41,122 bases of DNA, taken from NCBI RefSeq assembly GCF_001296045.1, contig NZ_LJHS01000030.1:1-41122 (forward strand), read 5' to 3'. Made by a program: the position numbers and the translations under genes. Below are positions 25,200 through 33,989 of the stretch, piece after piece (positions within the stretch are counted from its first letter, which is position 1; every line of letters begins with the position of its first letter). This DNA comes from Rhizobium sp. AAP43 (lineage in GTDB: Bacteria; Pseudomonadota; Alphaproteobacteria; Rhizobiales; Rhizobiaceae). The notes below the pieces were generated by a model. That model was not told the origin of the DNA, ran no database searches, and saw only the letters and a list, made by a program, of their open reading frames with translations.

Positions 25200-25335
25200 A
25201 TAAAGTGTGGAGATCATAAACCTCCAGAGGGGAACAGCTGCTGCGGCGGAACTGGGAGGAAGCCGCCATGTGCATCAGCTGCGTGCACTATGATGAATTT
25301 CTCATCGCATTGCACCTAAATTTTGCGCAGTGCAG

Positions 25336-28300
25336 CTATCCGGCGGACGCTTGGTCTGTATCAGTGTCGAAATCCGCTGCAAGCAGCGCTTCGTTTTCCC
25401 GCAGCTGCCGGCGTTTCTCAGCGAGTTCGTCGGCGAAGGCAAACACGCCACCATCACGAGACAGATAGGATTTCAGGCGCTGTTCAGCGCAATCGAGCTG
25501 ATGGCGATATCGGCGTTGTTCTTCGTCAAACCCGCCGAGTGCATGTTCCAGCCTCAATATCGCTCCTAGAGCCGTGACCGTGACGGCGAGATCGATTTCA
25601 TGGTCGGTGCCCGTGCGCTTGAGAAGGGTCTGGTACAGGAAACCGTCCTTGCCGATCCGCTCTCCATCGAAGACGAGATCGAAACCGCCGATCGTCGCAA
25701 GGTGGACCTCACCCTCCTGCTGGAGCTGCACCAGGGTCAGAATTTCTTTCATAATTGCTCGGCCCGCCTCCTTGCGCTCGGTATAGGCCTTGCTGAGTGC
25801 GGTCATTGTGAAGGCGTCCCCCTCTGTCGGAACGAGACGGCAGATATCTTGCCCTATCTCTTCGATGCGCTGCGTTGAATGCTGGATATCCCGCTCCGCA
25901 TCTTTGATCTGACGTCGCACCGCACAGAGGTCGTCCTCATGGGCGGCGCGCAGACGTTCAAGGCGTGCGATATCGGCTTCGAGCCCCGCCTTCTTCATCA
26001 GGCGTTCGTCGCCAGACGCGATCGCCTTGGCCATGGCGAACTGGTTTGCCTGACCTTCGCCCAGATCTTCAAGACGCCGGATCGAGGTGTCGCCGGAAAG
26101 GGCGGCCGCGATGAAGCGGGCCTTGCGTTCGTTGTTCTGCCACATCGAGGCATCAAGAGATCCTTGCGTCGCATAGGCGAAGATATCGACGACGTCGTGC
26201 TGATTGCCCTGGCGAACTATGCGGCCCTCACGCTGCTCGATTTGAGAGGGCAGCCACGGCACATCGAGATGGTGGAGCGCCTTCAGCCGAAGTTGAGCAT
26301 TGACGCCGGTACCCATGGTCTCGGAACTGCCGATCAGGAAGCGAACGCGGCCGGCGCGGACATCGCCGAACAGCCGCTGCTTGGCGTCTATCTTCTTGAA
26401 GTCCTGCATATAGGCGATTTCTGACGGCGGTACACCAAGCCGGATCAGTTCGTCACGGATCCAGCGGTAGGCGGAGAAGCCTCTGGACTTCTCGACATTG
26501 ATCGTACCCAGATCGGAGAAGATCATTTGCGCCGCACCGGGCAAGTCATATGGCTTACCATCGGGGCGCTGGTAGGTGTTCTCAGATGTTTCCTGCCAGA
26601 TGCGAAACGCATTCCCGATCAGGAGATTGAGCTTGTTTTCCGGCTCGTCACCGCTCGCCGGCATGACCAGGCGGAGATCTATCGCGGCGTGCCGTCCGTC
26701 CGTGATCACGGAAAGCAGGATATCGTCACCCGGCTTTGCCGGACCCTCACGCTCTTCGATCGCTTTGATCCGCGTTGCGAGGAGCTGCTGATAGGTCTGG
26801 AACATCGGCGTCGGTGAGGCGGTCACGATCTGCCGGCGGCCGGTCGAAACATCCGGGACCCGAACATGGCCCCTGAGGTCAGACGGCATGACCACATCCG
26901 CAAAGCGGCGGAACATCGCAATCAGCTCCGGGACATTGACGAACGAAGCAAAGCGACTGACCGGCTTGTATTTACCCGATGGCTGGATCTCGAGCTCGGT
27001 CACCGTATCTCCAAAGCACGATGCCCAGGCGTCAAATTCATGCAACCCGCGCTCCTGAAGATCGGCATGGCCGAGCAGGCGCTGGATCGAGAACATCTCA
27101 CCGAGTGTGTTGGTGATCGGCGTACCGGAGGCCAGCACCAGCGCCCGGCCTGGGTTCTTCGTTTCTATGAAGCGCGACTTAACATAGAGGTCCCAGGCAC
27201 GTTGCGAGCCGTTCGGATCGATACCCTTCAGCGTCGACATGTTCGTCGCAAATGAAAGCTTGCGGAACTCTTGCGCCTCGTCGACGACAATCTGGTCCAC
27301 TCCGACCTCCGAGATGGTCAGCAGATCGTCCTTCCTCGTGATGAGTGCTTGCAGCCGCTCCTCCAGACCTTCCTTCAATCGCTCAAGGCGCTTGAGCGAT
27401 ACGCGGTCCTCGCTGTCGACCTTGACCAGTAGATCCTCGTAAAGCTGCAACTCATCCTGGATCATCTGCTGTTCGAAGGAGGAGGGGACGCTGATGAACT
27501 TGAAGGCCGAATGGGTGATGATGATCGCATCCCAGGTTGCCGTTGCGGCACGACTGAGGAACCGGGCCCGCTTGTCCTTGGAGAAGTTGGTTTCGTCGGC
27601 CACCAGGATGCGTGCGCCTGGATAGAGGCCCAGGAATTCGCGGGCGGCCTGGGCCAGGCAATGGCCGGGAACGACCAGCATTGCTTTGGCAATCAGACCG
27701 AGCCGCCGCTGTTCCATGATCGCAGCCGCCATGGTCATCGTCTTGCCAGCGCCAACGGCATGGGCGAGATAAGTCGAGCCGTCAGCGATGATCCGCCAGA
27801 TGCCGCGCTTCTGGTGTCCATAAAGAACGAAGGCGCCAGAGGCGCCGGGAAGCTTGAGATGCGAGCCGTCGAACTTGCGCGGCGCAATGTTGTTGAAGCG
27901 GTCGTTGTAATCCCGCACCAGCCGGTCGGTGCGATCCGGATCGGTCCAGACCCAGCGTTCGAACTCACTACGGATCTTCTGCAGCTTTTCGCGGGCGGCC
28001 TCGGTATCGATCACATTGAGCACCCGCCTCTGGCCATTCACGTCCTTGATGAGGTCGAAGATCTGCGGCACGCGGCTGTTCAAGGTGTCCGACAGAAGCT
28101 CGCCCGCATGGCGACGGCTCGTGCCCCATTCCGATGTGCCAGCGGCGGAGTATCCAAGCTGCCGTCCGTCGACAGTCCAGGAGCCAAGTTCTGGCATATG
28201 GTGGATCCGGATATCGGCCTCCATCATCTCTTTCACATAGGCGGCGACATCGGCAGCCGGGATCCAGGGTGCGCCAAGGCGCGCTGTGATATCGGACGGA

Positions 28301-30456
28301 CGCAGGTCAGCCGGCTGCACGTCCTGCAGCGCTCGGACATTCCGCTGGAAGGCGGGGTTGAGTGCGGCGGCGGCCTCAGCGACTGCAAGCTTTGTGCGGA
28401 CCTGGCCCGCAAGATAAGCATCGGCTGTCTGCCAGACGCCGTCAGCCGGATCCTGGAAGATCGCCTCACCCAGTTGATCGAGCACGGTATCGCGATCGCA
28501 GTGCAAAAGCTCGGCGATGTGATCGAGATCGACCCGGCCTGCTTCATTGAGCACGACGGCCAGTGCATCTGTGGCGCTGGTGACGACGGGTGGGGCAGGG
28601 GGAGCGATGACCCGGTCGGAGAAGATCGGACCCGGCTTGGCTGTATCAGTGTCGATATCATAGTCCTCGATCGAGGCCACCAGCCAACAATCGGGATCGT
28701 CCCGGAACGGATGCAGGTTGGGCTGACGGTGGGATTCTCGAACCTCGTCTGTCTCGGGGTTCTCCTGGATCGAGACAGTTGTGTGGTTGATGGGGCCGAA
28801 CTCGCGCACAAAGCTCGACCAGGCAATCCGCAACCGCACCTGTGCGTGACGCCAGGGATGATCAGTTTCCTGTGCCTTGAGAAGGTCGCGCACGGCATCC
28901 CGGATCGGGATCAGCTTCTTGATGATACGGATGTGCTTTTCCGGGATGCCGTCGCCGGTGCGGCTAGTGCGAACGGTGACCGCCACAGGCGCACCGTCGA
29001 CGATCTGCATCAGGCCATGCCGCTGATCGACCATATAGCTACCCTCGCGAACCTGGGAGGTCGCGGGCCGGAAATCGACGATAGCGCCCAACTCATCCTC
29101 AAGGTCGAGATCGATTGGCGTCGGCTCGCCGTCATAGATCCCCTCGGGAAGAAGCGCGATTGCGGCGTGCAGATGCGTTACAAGATCACCACCGGCACGC
29201 GGCCGGCAGGTGTAGGTTTCGCCGAAGGGACCTGAGGTCAGCGCGTGGGTTCCGAGCACAAATTCAGGATGACGGGAAAACCAGCGATTCACGCGGATCA
29301 CAGCTTCATCATCAGATGCTGACCTTATTTCTTCGACGTCGAGCCACAGAGCATCGCCCTCAGGCTCACCGATCTTGCGCTTTCGGAAGAAAAGGAGATC
29401 GACCACTGTGTCAGTGCCGGCATCGCGACGAAAACTGCCCTCGGGTAGGCGGACCGCTGCAATCATGTCAGCGGACCTGGCGATATGCTCCCGCGCGGTC
29501 GTATCCGCCTTGTCCATCGTGCCGGCACTGGTGACGAAGGCCGCCAGCGCGCCCGGCTTCAGGAGATCGATCGACCGTGCAATGAAGTAGTCGTGCAGCC
29601 GCAGGCCAAGCGAACGATAAGATCGGTCCGAACGGACCGTACGATCGGAAAAGGGTGGATTGCCGACAGCAAGATCATAGATCGCGGTCAGATCGGCGCG
29701 GGCGAAATCGCCGTTGATGATCCGCGCTCGGGGCTGCAGGAGCCTTGCAATCCTGGCCGTGACGGGATCGAGCTCGATACCGGTGACATAGGCGCAGTCG
29801 CGGTACTCGGTCGGCATCAGCGCAGGAAACAGTCCCGTGCCGATACCCGGTTCGAGAACCCGACCACCCCGCCAGCCAAGGCGCTGAAGACCTGTCCAGA
29901 TCGCCCTGATGATGAACTCCGGCGTGAAATGCGCATATTGGGTGCAACGAGCAAGCGACGCGTAGTCCGCCTCACTGACCGCGGTTTCAAGCGAAGCACC
30001 AAGATCCTCCCAACCATCGCGAAATTCGGCCTCGCCCGGGCGCCGAAACATTCCGTTCGCCAGATCTGACGCACCGAAGCCGGTGAAGCGGATCAGCCGT
30101 TCCTGATGCTCGCGCGTGACCGGCACATGGTGCCGCTCGATCTCGTTCGCCGTGAGGATGGCTGCAATGTTGATCCGCCCTCGCTCCTTCCAGCTTGAGG
30201 CGAGAGAACGATCCCCGTCATCAAGGTAGAAATTGGCGCGCGCGCTCTGCTTGCGGACCATGGGTCGTCGTTCATCTGGAAGCACACTTGATGGTGCAGG
30301 CGAGGGTGGGGTGGGATCCGGATCGTCGTCATTGGCAGCGATGGGACCGAAGCCCCCAAGACCGTTGAGGCCAAGCCCGAGCCCGGATGAAAGGGCCGAA
30401 CTGCCAAACATGTCGAAAGTGCCAGGCTGACCAATCGAAAAGGGATCGTTGCTCAT
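25336..30456 (-). CDS. Giant DNA methyltransferase-SF2 helicase fusion (DarB-like architecture)
   Basis: A 1706-residue protein with ATG 30456 and GGAG upstream. Residues 1-70 are low-complexity Gly/Pro-rich. Residues 170-370 form an N6-adenine methyltransferase with the AdoMet loop LEPGIGTG (201-208) and catalytic NPPF (266-269). From about 880 comes a superfamily 2 helicase with Walker A HAVGAGKTMT (about 900), VVDEAQEFRK (DEAQ box, about 1058), and the C-terminal lobe with QREGRIVRQGNQ (about 1410), then coiled coil. The same order of methyltransferase and helicase occurs in phage P1 DarB, which protects incoming DNA from type I restriction. Related proteins are common on rhizobial plasmids. 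No specificity domain or nuclease is visible. The anti-restriction role is an inference. Confidence 0.88.
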   Translation of the reverse strand: MSNDPFSIGQPGTFDMFGSSALSSGLGLGLNGLGGFGPIAANDDDPDPTPPSPAPSSVLPDERRPMVRKQSARANFYLDDGDRSLASSWKERGRINIAAILTANEIERHHVPVTREHQERLIRFTGFGASDLANGMFRRPGEAEFRDGWEDLGASLETAVSEADYASLARCTQYAHFTPEFIIRAIWTGLQRLGWRGGRVLEPGIGTGLFPALMPTEYRDCAYVTGIELDPVTARIARLLQPRARIINGDFARADLTAIYDLAVGNPPFSDRTVRSDRSYRSLGLRLHDYFIARSIDLLKPGALAAFVTSAGTMDKADTTAREHIARSADMIAAVRLPEGSFRRDAGTDTVVDLLFFRKRKIGEPEGDALWLDVEEIRSASDDEAVIRVNRWFSRHPEFVLGTHALTSGPFGETYTCRPRAGGDLVTHLHAAIALLPEGIYDGEPTPIDLDLEDELGAIVDFRPATSQVREGSYMVDQRHGLMQIVDGAPVAVTVRTSRTGDGIPEKHIRIIKKLIPIRDAVRDLLKAQETDHPWRHAQVRLRIAWSSFVREFGPINHTTVSIQENPETDEVRESHRQPNLHPFRDDPDCWLVASIEDYDIDTDTAKPGPIFSDRVIAPPAPPVVTSATDALAVVLNEAGRVDLDHIAELLHCDRDTVLDQLGEAIFQDPADGVWQTADAYLAGQVRTKLAVAEAAAALNPAFQRNVRALQDVQPADLRPSDITARLGAPWIPAADVAAYVKEMMEADIRIHHMPELGSWTVDGRQLGYSAAGTSEWGTSRRHAGELLSDTLNSRVPQIFDLIKDVNGQRRVLNVIDTEAAREKLQKIRSEFERWVWTDPDRTDRLVRDYNDRFNNIAPRKFDGSHLKLPGASGAFVLYGHQKRGIWRIIADGSTYLAHAVGAGKTMTMAAAIMEQRRLGLIAKAMLVVPGHCLAQAAREFLGLYPGARILVADETNFSKDKRARFLSRAATATWDAIIITHSAFKFISVPSSFEQQMIQDELQLYEDLLVKVDSEDRVSLKRLERLKEGLEERLQALITRKDDLLTISEVGVDQIVVDEAQEFRKLSFATNMSTLKGIDPNGSQRAWDLYVKSRFIETKNPGRALVLASGTPITNTLGEMFSIQRLLGHADLQERGLHEFDAWASCFGDTVTELEIQPSGKYKPVSRFASFVNVPELIAMFRRFADVVMPSDLRGHVRVPDVSTGRRQIVTASPTPMFQTYQQLLATRIKAIEEREGPAKPGDDILLSVITDGRHAAIDLRLVMPASGDEPENKLNLLIGNAFRIWQETSENTYQRPDGKPYDLPGAAQMIFSDLGTINVEKSRGFSAYRWIRDELIRLGVPPSEIAYMQDFKKIDAKQRLFGDVRAGRVRFLIGSSETMGTGVNAQLRLKALHHLDVPWLPSQIEQREGRIVRQGNQHDVVDIFAYATQGSLDASMWQNNERKARFIAAALSGDTSIRRLEDLGEGQANQFAMAKAIASGDERLMKKAGLEADIARLERLRAAHEDDLCAVRRQIKDAERDIQHSTQRIEEIGQDICRLVPTEGDAFTMTALSKAYTERKEAGRAIMKEILTLVQLQQEGEVHLATIGGFDLVFDGERIGKDGFLYQTLLKRTGTDHEIDLAVTVTALGAILRLEHALGGFDEEQRRYRHQLDCAEQRLKSYLSRDGGVFAFADELAEKRRQLRENEALLAADFDTDTDQASAG

Positions 30457-30544
30457 CGTTATTCTCCTTCATGGGCGAGCGCCATCCATCGCCCGTCTGG
30501 AATTGGCGGTTCACGGGCGCGGGAAGTGTTCGATTGGTGGGGGC

Positions 30545-31147
30545 TTAGGCGGCGATCGCAGGCAAGTGCCGCATGTGAACCGGCAGCTTCGCGGCGATCT
30601 CTTCGTCTGTCAGATGGTCGAGCAGTTTCAGGAGGGTGCCTTGTCCGGCACTCCAGAACATCACGGTTCGCCTTCCTCGCACCGCCTGCGGAAATCCATC
30701 GCCGGCATAGCCGCGATAGGCGTCGGCTGTACTGCTCCAGATATGCTCAAGCCGCTCCTGGCGCGTCATGGCGCGAACAGGCCGGGTCTCTCGCTCAACG
30801 ATTGCCTTGCGCATCGTCTCGACGGTAGTCCCATCGGACAAATCGCAGTAGCCGTGGAAATAGCGGGTTCTGTCATCGATACGCAGCCCGAAAAAGACGC
30901 TGGTGATCGAGCCGGTCAAGAATTCGCGCAGGGCGAAAATCGGTCCGCGCATCCAGAGCGGAGGCAGGATTTCGAGCATGTAGTCATAGAGCGTCTCGTC
31001 GATCTCGAACCACTCACCGCTGTAAAGGGGAGTAGGGTCTGCCTCCCATCTGTCAGGCCTCTGGTAGTGTCGGTCAAACAACTTGAACATCTGCGATCGA
31101 GTGGCGACCCCTTCGAAGACTTTCCGGACTGAGTTTGCAGCATTCAT
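30545..31147 (-). CDS. DUF1419 family protein
   Basis: A 200-residue protein with ATG at 31147 and AAGGAG six bases upstream (the longer frame to 31162 begins at a TTG). RKVFEGVATRSQMFKLFDRH, GEWFEIDETLYDYMLEILPP and LPVHMRHL are characteristic of DUF1419, known mainly from rhizobial plasmids. The function is unknown and there is no catalytic motif. It lies 88 bases upstream of the methyltransferase-helicase start on the same strand and 120 bases after the Toprim gene, so a common transcript is plausible. Confidence 0.88.
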   Translation of the reverse strand: MNAANSVRKVFEGVATRSQMFKLFDRHYQRPDRWEADPTPLYSGEWFEIDETLYDYMLEILPPLWMRGPIFALREFLTGSITSVFFGLRIDDRTRYFHGYCDLSDGTTVETMRKAIVERETRPVRAMTRQERLEHIWSSTADAYRGYAGDGFPQAVRGRRTVMFWSAGQGTLLKLLDHLTDEEIAAKLPVHMRHLPAIAA

Positions 31148-31266
31148 TGTCGGCTCCTTCAAGATATCCGGACCGAAGCGATGACCACTTGATCATCTTC
31201 CTCTTCTGTCCCTCGTGATACCTTCCGGGCCGCCGCCATTCCGCTTGGCCGGGTCAAGGGCCGGCG

Positions 31267-32238
31267 TCAGCCGGGCGCAGCCTCCCTTGATGCGGTCGAT
31301 GGAGATGCGGCACGTCGTTTTCCACTCTCCATATTCGCATTCTCCTTCTTTCTTTCCTGCAGGACCGCATTCCAGTCGTCCGCCGGCGGCCGCAGGCGTA
31401 ACCAGTCGCTCGACATCTCATCGCTTAAGGCCCGGAGACGGTCGGCAAAGCTTTCCCCTTGAGGGTTGGCGTCGGTGGCGGCAACGAGTTGTGCGCCAGT
31501 GTCGGATAGGAGCAGTCTTAAGGCGGCTTCAGTTGCCGGCGACCAGCCTCCGCCGGTGCTGACGTAGAGCGTGCCATCCCGAACGCCCTCGATCGCCGCA
31601 AGGCTCATCGCATCAATGGCAGCCTCGGTGACGCAGAGCCGGATGGGAGCGACCGCGCCGAACCGGAACAGGATTTTCATCCCTCCGGACGCGAAACCAC
31701 GCCAATCCGGGCCTCGTTCCTCCCAACCGGAGACAACGCCATCCTTGTCCGTATGCGCAGCCCACATGCTTCCGAATGGTCCCTCGCGAAGGACGCCCGC
31801 CTGGACCGCCTGGCGAACGACGGCATCCGGAAGGGCACGGGTCCAGCAGATATAGCACCAGGTATCGGACCCAGGCTTCGGGCGCTTGCGCTGCTCCCAC
31901 CTATCGAGCACGGACGCTTGCGGCGTTTTTCCTTCAGTATCGCGCCACGCAGGGGAGGACGGAGAATATCCGGAGAGAGCAGCGACACGGCTCACTCCTT
32001 CAACGAATCCAACACTCTCAAGAGCCGTCACAAGCGAGAATACATCGCCTTTTGCGTCGCTCAACGGATCGAACCATCCCCGACCTTCATGGGTCACGAT
32101 GATGATTTCGGCAGCTCGCCGGAATTTGACCGCCCGGCGCGTGCTTTCCTTGACGTCGATTGCAAAGCCGGATGCCTCGAGCACCGTTGAGCATGGAACC
32201 CGGTTTCGCAGTTCTTCTATTTCTCTTCTATTCCTCAT
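31267..32238 (-). CDS. DUF3991/Toprim-domain protein (primase-like)
   Basis: A 323-residue protein. The N-terminal part (1-110) resembles the DUF3991 region that often precedes Toprim domains (VPCSTVLEASGFAIDVKEST, GRGWFDPLSDAKGDVFSLV). The Toprim core has the catalytic-type glutamate in VTEAAIDAMSL (Glu205) and ATDANPQGE (256-258) where primases and topoisomerases have D-x-D; here the third residue is Asn. The family may act in priming or nicking of plasmid DNA, but activity is not shown. The ATG at 32238 has only a weak ribosome binding site. The extreme C-terminus is low-complexity. Confidence 0.82.
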   Translation of the reverse strand: MRNRREIEELRNRVPCSTVLEASGFAIDVKESTRRAVKFRRAAEIIIVTHEGRGWFDPLSDAKGDVFSLVTALESVGFVEGVSRVAALSGYSPSSPAWRDTEGKTPQASVLDRWEQRKRPKPGSDTWCYICWTRALPDAVVRQAVQAGVLREGPFGSMWAAHTDKDGVVSGWEERGPDWRGFASGGMKILFRFGAVAPIRLCVTEAAIDAMSLAAIEGVRDGTLYVSTGGGWSPATEAALRLLLSDTGAQLVAATDANPQGESFADRLRALSDEMSSDWLRLRPPADDWNAVLQERKKENANMESGKRRAASPSTASREAAPG

Positions 32239-32451
32239 TCAGCCGAGCGCCTTCCGATCGGTCCTCTCACATCTAATCTCCCGCAGTTTGCGGGTCAGTT
32301 CCGGCCAGCCACGAAGAGCAAAGGCCGCAAGGGCGCGGCTGACAACTGCCAGAAGTGGTAGGTGTCAAAGCACAGCCGCGGCAGAGCCTCCCTTGCGGCC
32401 CTTGCCTCGCAAGTGGCAGGAACGCTCGCCGCCAAAGCGGCGCAGGCCGGC

Positions 32452-32628
32452 TCAATGGGCCGGCCACGGGAAGAACTCATGGAGGATCTCCAGGTCATCG
32501 TCGCAGTCGATCTCGTCAGAAGGAAGCACGCCGTATTCGCCGTCGACTTCGAAGACGGTCACCGGGACCATCAGGTCGCGGGAAAGCTGGAAGGCATGGG
32601 ATTGTGCGAGAGCGAGATCGTGTGACAT
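32452..32628 (-). CDS. Small conserved plasmid protein (58 residues)
   Basis: ATG at 32628 with GGAG eight bases upstream encodes MSHDLALAQSHAFQLSRDLM... and a very acidic second half (SDEIDCDDDLEILHEF) before TGA. The sequence VPVTVFEVDGEYGVLP is a compact strand pair. I recall similar short acidic proteins near Toprim and DUF1419 genes on rhizobial plasmids. Its acidity suggests a DNA mimic or a protein-binding partner, but this is only a guess. It is the first gene of the minus-strand block. Confidence 0.65.
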   Translation of the reverse strand: MSHDLALAQSHAFQLSRDLMVPVTVFEVDGEYGVLPSDEIDCDDDLEILHEFFPWPAH

Positions 32629-33260
32629 TTCAGAGGCTCCATCCGGGAGCGGGTCAATTCCCGCTCGATGGCTCCCTCAAAGGCCCGGGAACGGGCGCGA
32701 TCACCGTGAAGGCGCAGCCGAAAGCGGCCGCAGCTTGCTAGCGGACCCCTTGCGGGTTGATCGTGGAAGATCCGGAACCGGGCCAGGAAGCCATCGAATG
32801 AGAGCGGGATTGATCTGCTTCCGGCTGGTGCCCAGATGTGCCACTCGGTCGGAACAGGTCGCCTATGCCTGATGCACGGATTTCTGGTGCGCTGGCCACT
32901 GCGCGTATGAGCGGTTGGAGGGATTAACGTGACTTGTGTGAGAGCCAGGTGATCAGAATCCTCTGCCGGATCACGGAGAGTAACCAGGCATTCTCACCGG
33001 CCTTGCTGGATTCGACTGTGCCGACGCTTCGGGGAGGGCGCCATGGTCGGCGGTTGGGCTATGTGTCCAGGGCCAGGCAATGAGCACGCCAGCGCATCGT
33101 GGCGACGTAAACCCGGATATGTAGCAAAACCACATGCGCATCCGTCGAACTGGAAGGCGTCAGCGGCAGGTGCTATGGCACTGACTTCTGTAACGACAGC
33201 AAGCTCAGGCGCTCAAACGTCTGCTCAGGAGGGCTTGGGAACCAAACGGTTGGTCTTCGA
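32629..33260. other. Spacer upstream of the minus-strand block and of the second toxin-antitoxin pair
   Basis: About 630 bases with no supported gene. A 7-bp perfect hairpin (GAGCGGG, loop TCAATT, CCCGCTC, 32647-32666) lies 19 bases upstream of the 58-residue gene. The frame at 33043-33291 runs through the downstream promoter and is rejected. Confidence 0.5.
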
Positions 33261-33261
33261 A

Positions 33262-33289
33262 TTGACAAAATACGGAATTTCCGTATTTT
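33262..33289 (+). promoter_or_regulatory. Promoter with palindromic operator for the second toxin-antitoxin pair
   Basis: TTGACA (33262-33267) and TATTTT (33284-33289) are spaced by 16 bases. The whole interval is covered by the perfect 9-bp dyad AAAATACGG, AATTT, CCGTATTTT (33267-33289). Binding of the antitoxin here would block RNA polymerase directly. Confidence 0.75.
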
Positions 33290-33312
33290 AGGGCGAAATG
33301 AGGAGTTAGCCC

Positions 33313-33567
33313 ATGGGTTACGCAATTCAGGTTGCAGCAACGACCTTCGCTAAAGAGTTTGGCAAATACAGCCACGAGGCGACGGCTTCGGGTGGCGTCG
33401 AGGTCACATCTCATGGCCGTCCGATTGGCGCATATATCAGCTTGAAGGAACTCGAAAACTACGAGCGGCTGAAAAGTAAGGAGCGGCGAGCGATCCATGC
33501 CAGAGACATGGATGACGAGATGCTGGCAGCAATCATGAGCGCAGAATACGGTAAAGCATCAGAGTGA
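33313..33567 (+). CDS. Phd/YefM-like antitoxin
   Basis: An 84-residue protein with ATG 33313 and GAGGAG a little upstream. IQVAATTFAKEFGKYSHEATASGGVEVTSHGRPIGAYISLKELENYERL is the Phd/YefM fold (strand, helix, strand with xG-xPIG). The C-terminal acidic segment (RDMDDEMLAAIMSAEYG) is the toxin-binding part. Its stop overlaps the toxin GTG. It is expected to bind the 9-bp dyad at 33267-33289 and repress the pair. Confidence 0.85.
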   Translation: MGYAIQVAATTFAKEFGKYSHEATASGGVEVTSHGRPIGAYISLKELENYERLKSKERRAIHARDMDDEMLAAIMSAEYGKASE

Positions 33568-33989
33568 ATTATCCCGAGCCGATACCGGGTCTGGTGATCC
33601 GCTTCGATTATCTCTGGGACGTTGACAATCAAAAAGGCCTCTTTAGCAGCAACAAAGAGAGGCCTTGTGCTATCGTTCTATACACAAAGAAAACCAACAA
33701 GACTTTGGTGGTGCCCATTTCACACTCCTACCCAGAGGTAGGAGAAGAAAATGATTCACTTGAAATTCCTGCGGAAATTTGTGCCGCGATCGGCTTGGAT
33801 AAAGACAGGAACTGGGTGCGCGTTTCAGAAGTGAATGAATTCGAATGGCCTAGCCCAGAAATACGCCCCCGCCCTGATGATCCATCACGAGTGGACTACG
33901 GAATGATACCTGAGGAATTCTTCCTCGAAATCCGTAAACGTCTCGCCAAAGCAGTCGCAGAGCACCGTCTTGGTCAGACGAAACGATAG
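33564..33989 (+). CDS. MazF/PemK-like toxin
   Basis: A 141-residue protein with a GTG start overlapping the antitoxin stop by four bases. The pattern IRFDYLWDVDNQKG, KERPCAIVLYTKK and TLVVPISHSYPEV matches PemK/MazF-like toxins, and it shares motif order with the toxin at 17149-17565 though the two are clearly diverged. Near the end LEIRKRLAKAV is a C-terminal helix as in that family. Its codon use is visibly AT-richer than the flanking plasmid genes, so the pair was probably acquired separately. Expected role is plasmid or island stabilisation by mRNA cleavage. Confidence 0.72.
   Translation: MNYPEPIPGLVIRFDYLWDVDNQKGLFSSNKERPCAIVLYTKKTNKTLVVPISHSYPEVGEENDSLEIPAEICAAIGLDKDRNWVRVSEVNEFEWPSPEIRPRPDDPSRVDYGMIPEEFFLEIRKRLAKAVAEHRLGQTKR

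Larger units (their letters stand above)
24679..25335. other. Large spacer between the methyltransferase-helicase and ParB-like genes
   Basis: About 650 bases with no supported gene. The left part should hold the ParB-operon promoter. The right part holds a rho-independent terminator (25167-25199) and an extra near-perfect hairpin (25130-25146). A + frame at 24837-25100 has no ribosome binding site. Confidence 0.55.

Noticed and set aside
27511..29235. 574-codon + strand frame inside the methyltransferase-helicase gene
   Set aside because: It is antisense to a gene with clear methyltransferase and helicase motifs, and it has no recognisable domain.
33043..33291. 82-codon + strand frame before the second antitoxin
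   Set aside because: It runs through the promoter-operator of the toxin-antitoxin pair and lacks a ribosome binding site.
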